A DNA stretch of 36,983 bases. Source: a virus. The notes under the pieces are model-generated. The model had not been told where the DNA came from. It did no database searches and worked only from the letters and a program-made list of their open reading frames with translations. Position numbers and translations under genes: made by a program. The DNA is taken from positions 1-36,983 of the IMG/VR virus record IMGVR_UViG_3300047440_000111, one strand, 5' to 3'. This document shows positions 21,883-30,467 of this stretch, in pieces. The stretch's first letter is position 1. Every line of letters starts with the position of its first letter.

Positions 21883-22974
21883 ATGGCATGTTCTAACTGT
21901 TTCAATGGTTGTGCAGATATAATCTCTGACCAGTGTGTAAAATATACAGGAATTGATATTCCTGGACTGGAAATAACTGCAGGAGATCCTCTTCTTGTTG
22001 TTGAGAACCAGATTATTAATAAGATTCTAACATTAATGACTGGGGAAGGTATTATTCCCATCATTGATACTGCAGACTTATGCCCTTTAGTTTCTAGTTT
22101 TCTTCCTGTAGCTGGAGATATTACACTTAATCATGTAATCTCTGCATTGTTTCAAACTGTTTGTGCTTTAGATACAAGATTAACAGCAGCAGAAGGAACT
22201 CTAAATACATTGAATGCTGATTATGTTATAGACTGTTTGGCTGGAGTGACACCTGATGCAGGAACACATGATATCCTTCAGGCTGCAATAGTCAAGTTAT
22301 GTGAAGTATCTGAAGATTTAGAAGATCTAGCTGCAGAAGTAGGTGCTAACTATGTTCTAATTGCTGATATTAATGATTATATAGCAGCTTATATTGAAGA
22401 TCAACCAGTAGCTACTCTTATGAATGCTAAGATGGTTCCTTATTCTGCTGTACCTTTCTTTGCTCCTCCTGAATATTTAGTTGGAAAATTTGATAGTACA
22501 GGAGCTGGATTAGGAGAATGGGAAAAGATTTACTTATGTAATGGACAAAACTTCACTCCAGATTTAAGAGGAAGAACATTAGTAGGTAATTCTACTATGG
22601 GTACCAATCCTTATGGAGCTAATGGAGCAGCTGATCCAGCTACATCAGGTAATCCTAATTATGCTCAAGGAGACTTGGTTGGTTCTAATTTGATTATTTT
22701 AACAGAGGCACAAATGCCTATTCATACACATACAGGAGATACTGATGCTGCAGGAACCCATACACATAATTTAAGTGAAATTAGAAAGTATACAAACGTT
22801 CAAGGTATTAATGGTTTCTATGATAGATCACAAACTTATGATAATGCAGGTTTAAAAACAGATCCTGCAGGAAATCATAGTCATGCTTTTATAACGAGAC
22901 CTGCTGGTTCAGGAGGAGGACACCCTAATATTCAACCTGTATACGCTACAAACTTTATTATTTATTTGCCATAA
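21883..22974 (+). CDS. Short tail fibre with collar domain, 363 residues
   Basis: The C-terminal half has the phage tail-collar signature: WEKIYLCNGQ (Cys219-Asn-Gly), FTPDLRGRTLVGN (227-236), and His-x-His motifs at HTHT (281-284), HTH (293-295) and HSH (332-334). The closing element is HPNIQPVYATNFIIYL (347-362). In T4 gp12-type short fibres such His-x-His sites bind metal along the trimer axis. The N-terminus (MACSNCFNGCADIISDQCVK) is a C-x-x-C dock also found on the giant fibre just downstream. It is followed by an ITAGDPL element and helical segments, so both fibres probably attach to the same platform. Trimeric receptor-contacting fibre is the likely role. Confidence 0.82.
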   Translation: MACSNCFNGCADIISDQCVKYTGIDIPGLEITAGDPLLVVENQIINKILTLMTGEGIIPIIDTADLCPLVSSFLPVAGDITLNHVISALFQTVCALDTRLTAAEGTLNTLNADYVIDCLAGVTPDAGTHDILQAAIVKLCEVSEDLEDLAAEVGANYVLIADINDYIAAYIEDQPVATLMNAKMVPYSAVPFFAPPEYLVGKFDSTGAGLGEWEKIYLCNGQNFTPDLRGRTLVGNSTMGTNPYGANGAADPATSGNPNYAQGDLVGSNLIILTEAQMPIHTHTGDTDAAGTHTHNLSEIRKYTNVQGINGFYDRSQTYDNAGLKTDPAGNHSHAFITRPAGSGGGHPNIQPVYATNFIIYLP

Positions 22975-22983
22975 ACCAATAAG

Positions 22984-25900
22984 ATGGGAAAACTATGTAC
23001 AAATTGCGTAGATCTAGTTAATGGCTGTGACCCTGTAGATACCAGTAGTGTTATCTATAAAGGGCCAAATTTGCCATGTTCAACAATCACTACAGGAGAT
23101 AGTTTAACAATAGCACTTCAAAAGATTGATGCTTTGTTATGCGTTGGTGGTGGAGAACAGAATAACTTTGTTAGAGATTTGTTTATAGATATAAATGACC
23201 TACCTGTAGATTACAGCCTTCAGGATATTTGTAACTATATACTGGCTTTACCAGAGGTGTTAAGAACTATCCTAGAGACAGACAGTAAATGGAATGTTTT
23301 AATATTAGAAGGGTCTCAAATAATAGAGATATATGAGATTCAAAATATAGGTAAAGGTATTATTACCACAATAGAACCAGATAATCTTTTACTCTTAAAC
23401 ATAAAACAGGATACACCTGGATGGCAAGATGTTCTTTCTGTTCAACAAGACATCACTACATATAATGGAATTAAGTTAACCACTGGGTCTATATACATGT
23501 TTACCACTAGTGAGTTTGGTTCCTATTTGGGATTATCTCAAAATACTGGTATCAATGCAGGTTTCCCAACCACATCTATTGGTATTAGTGATATTTTTGC
23601 CTTTACTTATAATTCTCTAGATTTCTATCAAGATAAAACTCTCTTTAAAGATTCTCTTTACTCTAAAGGAATAGAATATGCTGGTGATTATGAACCTAAC
23701 TTCACAGCAAGAAGTTTAATTACTCAACAATATCTTCTCTCTGTAATATCTGGTTCCATATCAGGAACTACCAATACAATACCTAAATTCATTACTCCTA
23801 ACTCTCTAGGAGATAGTTCTATTACTGATGATGGAAGTTTGGTTACTATTTCCAATCCACTTATAGTAGGAGGAACTATACTTCCATCTGCTGCAATAAC
23901 ATATAATGTTGGTAGTCCTTCTGTTCCATATGCTAATGTAGTTTCTGAAAATTTAAACGCTTCTAATATTATTGCTAGAGGATCTGCAATAACATTTTAT
24001 CATTCGAATATAAATCCTGTTGGACGTATTTTTACAGATACTGGTAATTTATTATTACAAAATGGAGGTACATTCATAAACAATGGAATAGACAGACTAC
24101 AAGTATCAGGTTCTGCTTTGGTGGATGGGTTGAGATATACTAGAGGGATTGATATTTCTGGTCAAGACTTAGATAGTGTTGTTACCGCTGGATTTTATAG
24201 TGGAAATCTTTTAATTAATGCTCCTAGCAATCAAGTAGGTTTTTTTTATATAACAGTAGAAAGATGGAGTGGAGATAGTAATTGGGCTCATCAAACTGCT
24301 ACAGCTTTTGGAACTGATGACAATATAGCTAATAAAATATATTCAAGAGTTAGAAACTTAGGAACTTGGACTCCATGGGTAGAACTATACACTACTGGAA
24401 GTTTAGTTGACCCTATCACTGGAACAGGAGTATCAGGTCAAGTTGCATTTTGGAATGGAACAAATTCTCAAACTGGAGACAATGGATTATTCTGGAATAA
24501 TACCACTAAAAATTTAGGTTTAGGAACTTCAAATCCACTTGCAAAATTCAATATAGAATCAAGTAGTGGTTATGAAATACTTTTTACTGGTTCAACTAAT
24601 ACAGACATCATTCATTATATTCCAGGAACGGAATTTCATATAAGTACTATTGGGACAGGATTGTTTTTAGGAGGCAGTGGAGATGCTAATCACTTAGCTG
24701 TTTATCCTACAGGAAATGTTGCAGTAAATTCAATAGATACTGGTGCTAGGTTTACTGTTGGTGGAACTGTTAATGCTACTTCTGGAATAGCTAGAGGTGC
24801 TTATATTAATAATAATTTAGTTGCTACTGCTAATAATGACTTTCTAACAGGTTTAGTAGTAAACCCTACTTTTAATAATGGTGCTTTCACTGGAGTTAAT
24901 AATTGGGCAATTAGTACAAATGGAAATATTCTTTTGACTGGTACTAATAGGACTATTGCTCATGCTTCAGGTAATCTAGCTTTTGGAGGTGGTTCAACTA
25001 TATTAACAGGAGGAGGAGCTATAATATTCACAGTAGGCTCTAATAATACAGCAGGAGTTTTCACATCTGGAAATTGGGCGTTTCAAACTGGAGGAGTACT
25101 TTCTGATGCTGGTTATAAAATAGACGTACAAGGTACTACAAGATTAGCACAAACAGTTACTCTAGGAACACAGCCAACTACGAGTATTGGAACCTATGAC
25201 ATTCTTACTAGAAATACAGGCACAGGGGCTATAGAGAAAGTAGTTAGTAGCACTTTTGAATTACTAGCCAATAAACAAAATTCAATGGTTGTGGATGGTA
25301 CTGGAGTCAAGTATCCAACTGTAGATGCTGTCAACTTTCAAACCAATTACATAGCTAGAGCTGTAGTAGCTACAGGATTTTTAGATACAACTGATCCATT
25401 TAGTATATCAAGATTTGATGATTTTACTTTACATATAAGTACTACTCAAGATGGTATTGCCTTTAGCCAAAGATTCAAGACTTTGCCTTATGCTCCTTCA
25501 GATGGCATCATAAATATAGTTGCCCAAAATGTTCCATTATCTGTTATTCCTTTAGCAGCTGATGGTACATATATCAGGTTTGTTGGAATCCAGATAGATG
25601 GTACAATAGTATGGTCACCAACACAATTTATCCAGTCTCCTTCTGTATGTCAGCTAGGAATTGTACTTGTTAAACGTATTGGTGGAGTAATAAGCTTCAT
25701 TGATGCTACTAGAACTGCTATCACTATTCCAGATGTTGCCGCTTATAGTAACTTAGATACAACGTCTACTGGAGTTAAAGCTACTACAAGTATAGCTGCT
25801 ATTCCTGGTACACTTAGTCACACTAATACTCAAGGTAAATTAGTTGGAATATCAGTGGCATGGGGCACAAGTAATACTGACAGTAAAGTCATACCATTAC

Positions 25901-27828
25901 ATAATCCTGCTCCTACTCCATTTACAAGACTACATCCAGGTAATGCATTACCTGTTGCGCCACCACCTCCTACATTTACTGTATTGGATCCAACTCAAGC
26001 TTATATTGGAGGAGTATTTGGCCCTATTGCTGGAAGTCCTAATCAAGCAACTGTACAGAGATTAGGATTTAATGTTAATGGTAATTTTGTTTGGCAGTAT
26101 GGTGAAAAAATATATTCAAACCTTATTGCAGCCCAAAATAATGTATTACAAGCTCCTTTTACAGACATACTTCCTGAAGGAACATTTGCTGAAATAGGTA
26201 GAATGGCTATAACAGTTGGTTGTACAGACTTAAATAGTTCTAGTGCACAATACTATCCTACAGGAGCATCGGGTGGTGGTGGAACTTCTCCTATCCTACC
26301 TACTGCATGGGGAGCTATTACAGGAAATATAGACGACCAACTTGATTTAAAAGCTAAGTTGGATGATAAAGTTTCTATATCACTAGCTAATACAATTTCA
26401 GGTGTAAAAACCTTTTTAAATGGAACACTTGGATTAAGAAATGTTGCTAATAGTTTTACATCATCTTTTACAAATTCTGTAACAGCAGCTAGAACTTGGA
26501 CACTTCCAGATAAGAATGGAATTGTTGCAATGACTTCAGATATACCAGTTCCTTTAAATGGAACAGTCAATAAATTAATAAAATTTGGGACTACATCTAC
26601 TGGAATTGATAGTAGGGTTGTAGATAATGGTTTATTTTTAGGTATTGATTCAATATCTCCTGTTGGATTGTATATGGATTTACAACTTGGAAGACAAGGA
26701 AATAAAATAATTGGAATTGAGCAATCTAATTCATTAAATAAAGGATGTGATTTAACTGTTCAGGCAGGAAGAACAATCAATACGACAGAATCTTCGCTAT
26801 TTGTTTCAATGAGTACTGGTACTGTATTAACCACTCTTGGAACCGCTGTTAATGGTGATAATTACGGAGGGTCAGGAAGAATATTCTATGGAGAGAATAA
26901 TAGCCCTGGCGATATATACAAACAGATAGGCGGCTCGGGCCCTTTTATTGCCATGGGACAGGCTTCAAGATCATGGAATGGATTTACAGGAGCAACAGGC
27001 GGTAATATATATGCAACAGTATGGAACGGAGATATTTACATGCAGACAGCTGGAATAGGTGCTTTCGTGGGATTAGGAGCAGGAAACAGGTCTTGGACTT
27101 CTATCATAAGAGCAAGCAATAATGATATTTATGCCTGCGTATTAGGTGGAGATATTTACAAACAAACCAATGGGATAGGTGCTTTTACGGCATTGGGTCA
27201 AACCGCAAGACAATGGAATGGTTTTGGAGTACACACAAACGGTGATGTTTATGCGTATGTAACAAACTCGGGGCATATATATAAACAGGCTGGCGGAGTT
27301 GGAGATTTTGTAATTATTCCAATAAGTTTTTTGTCATATTGGAGCGGAGTGACAATTGCAAGTAATGGAGATTTATATGCTTCAAGATCATCTGGAACAC
27401 CTAACGGATCTATGTATAAATCTATTGGCGGAGTAGGAGCATTTATAGCTACTGGTCAAGTTCTTAATTACAGTTCAATGACTGGCAATATTAATGGGAA
27501 TATATATACCGCTATTCCTAACGACAATGTTTATTATTTACAATTAAATGCTATTGGAGAGCCTAATTTAGACGGTGGTATTTTAAAATTAAAATCTGGC
27601 ACAGGAAAAGGGATTGGAAAATCTAGAACTCAAATTATTACCGGACAAAAAACAGTTTCAGGTACTGATATGCAAGTTGAGACTGTTAGAGCAGAATATG
27701 ATGAAAATGGTAATTACAAAAGATTTGGAACACCTGTTTATGCTGATAATGCAGAAGCTTTAGCAGGAGGTTTAACAGCAGGAATGGAGTACAGAACAGC
27801 AATAGGAGTAAAAATGGAAGTTTATTAA
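22984..27828 (+). CDS. Giant tail fibre, 1,614 residues
   Basis: The N-terminus (MGKLCTNCVDLVNGCDPVDT, then YKGPNLPCSTITTGDSL) matches the dock of the 363-residue collar fibre. A long beta-rich shaft follows, with Gly/Asn/Thr turns typical of trimeric fibres, including a W-x-P-W-x-E-L-Y segment near residue 475 of the pyocin-knob type. Residues about 1303-1520 hold five tandem 40-residue repeats (GDIYKQ-x-GG-x-GAF-x-ALGQ, then W-[NS]-G, then NG-[DN]-[IVL]-YA), a beta-propeller-like unit. The C-terminus ends with an EYDENGNYKRFGTPVYADNA motif and GMEYRTAIGVKMEVY, a tail shared by many fibre proteins of Bacteroidota phages. The repeats are encoded by DNA richer in G/C than the shaft. This is probably the main host-recognition fibre. 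Confidence 0.75.
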   Translation: MGKLCTNCVDLVNGCDPVDTSSVIYKGPNLPCSTITTGDSLTIALQKIDALLCVGGGEQNNFVRDLFIDINDLPVDYSLQDICNYILALPEVLRTILETDSKWNVLILEGSQIIEIYEIQNIGKGIITTIEPDNLLLLNIKQDTPGWQDVLSVQQDITTYNGIKLTTGSIYMFTTSEFGSYLGLSQNTGINAGFPTTSIGISDIFAFTYNSLDFYQDKTLFKDSLYSKGIEYAGDYEPNFTARSLITQQYLLSVISGSISGTTNTIPKFITPNSLGDSSITDDGSLVTISNPLIVGGTILPSAAITYNVGSPSVPYANVVSENLNASNIIARGSAITFYHSNINPVGRIFTDTGNLLLQNGGTFINNGIDRLQVSGSALVDGLRYTRGIDISGQDLDSVVTAGFYSGNLLINAPSNQVGFFYITVERWSGDSNWAHQTATAFGTDDNIANKIYSRVRNLGTWTPWVELYTTGSLVDPITGTGVSGQVAFWNGTNSQTGDNGLFWNNTTKNLGLGTSNPLAKFNIESSSGYEILFTGSTNTDIIHYIPGTEFHISTIGTGLFLGGSGDANHLAVYPTGNVAVNSIDTGARFTVGGTVNATSGIARGAYINNNLVATANNDFLTGLVVNPTFNNGAFTGVNNWAISTNGNILLTGTNRTIAHASGNLAFGGGSTILTGGGAIIFTVGSNNTAGVFTSGNWAFQTGGVLSDAGYKIDVQGTTRLAQTVTLGTQPTTSIGTYDILTRNTGTGAIEKVVSSTFELLANKQNSMVVDGTGVKYPTVDAVNFQTNYIARAVVATGFLDTTDPFSISRFDDFTLHISTTQDGIAFSQRFKTLPYAPSDGIINIVAQNVPLSVIPLAADGTYIRFVGIQIDGTIVWSPTQFIQSPSVCQLGIVLVKRIGGVISFIDATRTAITIPDVAAYSNLDTTSTGVKATTSIAAIPGTLSHTNTQGKLVGISVAWGTSNTDSKVIPLHNPAPTPFTRLHPGNALPVAPPPPTFTVLDPTQAYIGGVFGPIAGSPNQATVQRLGFNVNGNFVWQYGEKIYSNLIAAQNNVLQAPFTDILPEGTFAEIGRMAITVGCTDLNSSSAQYYPTGASGGGGTSPILPTAWGAITGNIDDQLDLKAKLDDKVSISLANTISGVKTFLNGTLGLRNVANSFTSSFTNSVTAARTWTLPDKNGIVAMTSDIPVPLNGTVNKLIKFGTTSTGIDSRVVDNGLFLGIDSISPVGLYMDLQLGRQGNKIIGIEQSNSLNKGCDLTVQAGRTINTTESSLFVSMSTGTVLTTLGTAVNGDNYGGSGRIFYGENNSPGDIYKQIGGSGPFIAMGQASRSWNGFTGATGGNIYATVWNGDIYMQTAGIGAFVGLGAGNRSWTSIIRASNNDIYACVLGGDIYKQTNGIGAFTALGQTARQWNGFGVHTNGDVYAYVTNSGHIYKQAGGVGDFVIIPISFLSYWSGVTIASNGDLYASRSSGTPNGSMYKSIGGVGAFIATGQVLNYSSMTGNINGNIYTAIPNDNVYYLQLNAIGEPNLDGGILKLKSGTGKGIGKSRTQIITGQKTVSGTDMQVETVRAEYDENGNYKRFGTPVYADNAEALAGGLTAGMEYRTAIGVKMEVY
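26899..27530 (+). repeat. Five tandem propeller-like repeats in the giant fibre
   Basis: Each unit of about 40 residues begins G-[DH]-IYKQ (or GSMYKS), has a G-x-GAF-x-x-[LT]-G core, a Trp or Tyr-Ser in the middle, and ends in an NG-[DN]-x-YA strand. The third-position bases are visibly richer in G and C than before 26880 or after 27560, for example GGCGGCTCGGGCCC near 26930. Confidence 0.65.
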
Positions 27829-27931
27829 AAATTAAAATCATAAGCCATGACAAAAATATCCAATGAATCAATATACAGCAATGAAGTTGTCACTAAGTAA
27901 TTTTAAGTATATCACCATCAACTTAATTTCA

Positions 27932-27939
27932 TAAATTTG
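27932..27939 (+). promoter_or_regulatory. Promoter-like -7 box upstream of the first GPF-head gene
   Basis: TAAATTTG fits the Bacteroidota -7 consensus TAnnTTTG. It sits only 4 bases before the ATG at 27944, so initiation would be almost leaderless, which weakens the call. The 115-base gap (27829-27943) otherwise holds only a 17-codon frame at 27847. Confidence 0.25.
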
Positions 27940-27943
27940 TACT

Positions 27944-28543
27944 ATGACAGTATATATAACATTTACTTCCTTTGGCACTGATGTTGGTCCATTCAATCTA
28001 TTTTCTAATGTAGATGGATATGCTAATGCTTTTGCTGCTGGAGTATCCAAAGCTCAATTACTAGCAGGATTTCCTTCCAATAGTGTACCTAATGGTACTA
28101 CTATTGTGAGAGCTAAGTCTTTTGGAGTTTGTAATAATTTTGTGGATTTAGTTTTAATCCCTGCATCTACTACAACTGCTCCTCCAACAACTGCGCCACC
28201 TACAACTATACCTCCAACTACAGCTCCTCCTACAACAGCTCCACCAACTACAGCTCCTCCTTTGCCTACCTTTAGAGCATGGCACTTTAGTAGTCCTGGA
28301 AGGTCAAGTTCAGGATTAGCTTGTAATAGTACTAGTTTTACCAATACATGGTATACAAATTACCAAACAGGAATTACACCAGCAATGGGATCCACACTAT
28401 ACTCATCTTCAGCATTAACCAATCCACCAATTAATGGTGCTAATCTATGGTTTAATTTAAAAGAAGCATTTGATGATGGTAACCCTGTTGCTTATCAGAT
28501 AGGAACAGGTGGTACTTTAAATAATTTCTTTAATTGCCCTTAA
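27944..28543 (+). CDS. GPF-head display protein 1, 199 residues
   Basis: Residues 1-72 form a compact beta head (MTVYITFTSFGTDVGPFNLF; TTIVRAKSFGVCNNFVDLVL). Residues 75-106 are a Thr/Pro linker of near-perfect APPTT repeats. Residues 110-199 form a C-terminal domain with aromatic strands and two Cys (AWHFSSPGRSSSGLACNSTS ... NNFFNCP). The head is shared with the next gene (TAGLDTGPFDLYSDLD, VVRVQSKEICTSFVDITL) and with the gene that starts at 36822. The C-terminal domain resembles that of the next protein, with an LY-S-S/TSG segment, a hydrophobic LWF/LWY strand, and Y-Q-I then Cys at the end. Head-linker-tip design suggests virion display. No signal peptide, so it is not exported by the host Sec route. 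Confidence 0.6.
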   Translation: MTVYITFTSFGTDVGPFNLFSNVDGYANAFAAGVSKAQLLAGFPSNSVPNGTTIVRAKSFGVCNNFVDLVLIPASTTTAPPTTAPPTTIPPTTAPPTTAPPTTAPPLPTFRAWHFSSPGRSSSGLACNSTSFTNTWYTNYQTGITPAMGSTLYSSSALTNPPINGANLWFNLKEAFDDGNPVAYQIGTGGTLNNFFNCP

Positions 28544-28553
28544 CACTAAAACA

Positions 28554-29099
28554 ATGACAGTACTCTTAACATTAACAACAGCAGGTTTAGATACAGGTCC
28601 TTTTGATCTGTATTCAGATTTGGATTCCTTTGCAGTTCCTTTTGAGGTAAATGTGAATAAGTTTGGTTTACAGAGTGGCTATCTCACTGCTTTGGTGCCT
28701 GATTATGCAAATGTAGTTAGAGTTCAATCTAAAGAGATTTGTACAAGTTTTGTAGATATAACATTAACTAATGCATCAATAACTACCAGTACAACAAGTT
28801 CTTCTAGTACTAGTAGTACATCTTCTACTTCTAGCACCAGTAGTACAACTGCATTACCAGTACATTTCTGGTTCTTATCAAATGGAATGGGTACATTTCC
28901 TTTAGGTTGTGGAGAAACTACTTTTCCTATTCAAGTATTTTCACATACATCCCCAATAAGTAGTACTTCTGTATTATATACTTCAGGTAGTTTTACTACT
29001 ATTTTTCAAGGAGGACTTTTATGGTACAAAGCTCAAGGTCTAAGTGCAGTTTATCAAATAAATAATTCAGGGACAGCAGATGCAGCAAATCCTTGTTAA
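28554..29099 (+). CDS. GPF-head display protein 2, 181 residues
   Basis: This is a paralogue of the preceding gene with the same 70-residue head (MTVLLTLTTAGLDTGPFDLY; VVRVQSKEICTSFVDITLTN). The linker (residues 75-100) is Ser/Thr-only (TSSSSTSSTSSTSSTSSTT) instead of Thr/Pro. The tip domain (102-181: VHFWFLSNGMGTFPLGCGET, then SSTSVLYTSGSFTTIFQGGL, LLWYKAQGLSAVYQINNSG) keeps the Cys near its start and the terminal Cys. The swap of linker type with conserved head and diverging tip is good evidence of modular evolution. It is the last gene before a strong terminator. Confidence 0.6.
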   Translation: MTVLLTLTTAGLDTGPFDLYSDLDSFAVPFEVNVNKFGLQSGYLTALVPDYANVVRVQSKEICTSFVDITLTNASITTSTTSSSSTSSTSSTSSTSSTTALPVHFWFLSNGMGTFPLGCGETTFPIQVFSHTSPISSTSVLYTSGSFTTIFQGGLLWYKAQGLSAVYQINNSGTADAANPC

Positions 29100-29143
29100 T
29101 TAGTAATAAGAGTTAATATGTTTATTGGTTTTCATATTAGCTA

Positions 29144-29188
29144 GGTTATTCTCCAGGGATAAAGTCCTGGAGGATAATCATTTTGATT
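29144..29188 (+). terminator. Terminator hairpin closing the fibre cluster
   Basis: A 14-bp stem (GGTTATTCTCCAGG 29144-29157 with CCTGGAGGATAATC 29166-29179, two G-T pairs) has an 8-base loop and is followed by ATTTTGATT. It lies 45 bases past the last fibre-type gene and before a promoter-like box. Confidence 0.75.
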
Positions 29189-29222
29189 AGAAATAATATT
29201 AGAGTATGTGCTAACTATTTTT

Positions 29223-29230
29223 TAACTTTA
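29223..29230 (+). promoter_or_regulatory. Promoter-like box upstream of the tail-barrel genes
   Basis: TAACTTTA differs from TAnnTTTG at the last base and lies 16 bases before the ATG at 29247, nearly the same spacing as the box at 7275. The strong terminator just upstream implies that a promoter is needed here. Confidence 0.35.
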
Positions 29231-29246
29231 CCATATTTTATATACT

Positions 29247-29972
29247 ATGTCAACACTAAGATCTTTAGTTAGCGATGTGAGAAGTACTCATAAGTTACTA
29301 TCAACAGACGCAAGTATTACAGATAGGGCTATAGCTTCAGAGATAAGAAATAATTCTCTTCTTTTAATAAAAAGAGAAACAAATCTTAGAAAGCTTTGGG
29401 CTACTGACACCATATTTACCACTATACCCTGTCTCGAGATGATTGAAGTTTCTATCTCAGAGTGTTGTAATTATGTTGATGATTGTACTATAGCAAGAAC
29501 TAAACTAAAACTCCCTAAGATAGCAGAAGGTAATTACCAATATGTTATTCAGGGAGTTTATTCTATAAATGCCATGAGTGGAAGAGGTAAAAAACTGAAA
29601 GAGATTTCAGTGAATAGATACCTCAATCTAGTCAAACTTCCAATAGTTAAGAATGAACATTATTTCTGGATAAGTAATGACTATCTTTATGTAACTAATC
29701 CTGATATTCAGGCTGTAAGATTGGTAGCTTTATTTGAAGAACATATCTCTAATGAACTAATGTATCCTGAATGTTGTTGTGGTGTTGAACCTACTACAGA
29801 AGATTACTGCAGAAACCCATTAGATAAAGAATATTCTATTCCTGGATACCTGAGAAAGCAAGTGTTGGAATTGACCTCCAGGACTCTTCTTCAAACTTAT
29901 TACAGTATAAAAACTGATGCTACAGACAATGGAATAGATGGTCAAGCTTCTAATGCACCTAATCAATCATAG
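29247..29972 (+). CDS. Ring/tail-adaptor protein, 241 residues
   Basis: A helical N-terminus (MSTLRSLVSDVRSTHKLLST; IASEIRNNSLLLIKRETNLR) leads to a Cys-containing beta part: CLEMIEVSISECCNYVDDCT, KLPKIAEGNYQYVIQGVYSI. A strand region follows (YFWISNDYLYVTNPDIQAVR), then CCCGVEPTTEDYC and a C-terminal helix (IPGYLRKQVLELTSRTLLQT). Strand pairs followed by a P-x-YLR-x-QV-x-E-L helix are typical of the second ring protein in the crAss-like tail barrel. The TAG stop lies one base before the ATG of the HU/IHF-like gene. Eight Cys is high for a phage structural protein. Confidence 0.6.
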   Translation: MSTLRSLVSDVRSTHKLLSTDASITDRAIASEIRNNSLLLIKRETNLRKLWATDTIFTTIPCLEMIEVSISECCNYVDDCTIARTKLKLPKIAEGNYQYVIQGVYSINAMSGRGKKLKEISVNRYLNLVKLPIVKNEHYFWISNDYLYVTNPDIQAVRLVALFEEHISNELMYPECCCGVEPTTEDYCRNPLDKEYSIPGYLRKQVLELTSRTLLQTYYSIKTDATDNGIDGQASNAPNQS

Positions 29973-29973
29973 T

Positions 29974-30450
29974 ATGTCAAGAGTTAGTGTCGAGTGGAGA
30001 TCAGCAAGTAAGGAGAATTATAAAGTATTCTGTAAAAAGTTTCCTCATATAAAACTTACTTACATTGAGTGGGAGAATATAATTTACTTGTATAATGAGT
30101 CATATAAAGAATGGCTCCTAGAGACAGGAGATAAAGAGAGACTTCCTCTAGGATTAGGAGAGTTTAGTATAATTAAAAAGAAAAGGAAAAGAATGACTGG
30201 GAAGAATGATGAGTACATTAATCTTCCTATCGATTGGAAAAAAACCAAGGAGAAAGGAAAAGTCATCTATAACTTTAACTATCATACAGAAGGATTCTTC
30301 TTTGGATGGCATTGGTTTAGACAATCAGCAAGGTTTAAGCATTCAGGATTATGGCGCTTTAAACCAAGCAGAGTTACCTCAAGATTGTTAGCCCATTACA
30401 TCAAGGTGGATACTAAGTACCAGCACATCTATAAGGAATGGCTTGTTTAA
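29974..30450 (+). CDS. HU/IHF-like core protein in the tail module, 158 residues
   Basis: The N-terminal helices (ASKENYKVFCKKFPHIKLTY; IEWENIIYLYNESYKEWLLE) lead to GDKERLPLGLGEFSIIKKKR (about 52-71). This follows the HU/IHF pattern G-D-x-V-x-L-x-GFG-x-F-x-V-x-x-R, with LGLGEF replacing GFGTF. LPIDWKKTKEKGK resembles the family's late I-P-A-x-K-x-x-K-F-x-x-G-K segment. The C-terminal extension is basic and aromatic (GFFFGWHWFRQSARFKHSGL). The frame is open from 29938, but the ATG at 29974 avoids overlap with the ring gene. Proteins of this type are conserved between the tail genes of crAss-like phages. Whether it binds DNA, or uses the fold as a structural part, is open. Confidence 0.6.
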   Translation: MSRVSVEWRSASKENYKVFCKKFPHIKLTYIEWENIIYLYNESYKEWLLETGDKERLPLGLGEFSIIKKKRKRMTGKNDEYINLPIDWKKTKEKGKVIYNFNYHTEGFFFGWHWFRQSARFKHSGLWRFKPSRVTSRLLAHYIKVDTKYQHIYKEWLV

Positions 30451-30467
30451 CATAAATATCAATTACC

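Noticed and set aside
26253-26570. 105-codon leftward frame inside the giant fibre gene
   Set aside because: It is antisense to a fibre reading frame with good fibre-like sequence, and has no independent support.
27847-27900. 17-codon frame after the giant fibre gene
   Set aside because: It is very short, lacks a convincing leader or coupling to neighbours, and is expected by chance in this gap.
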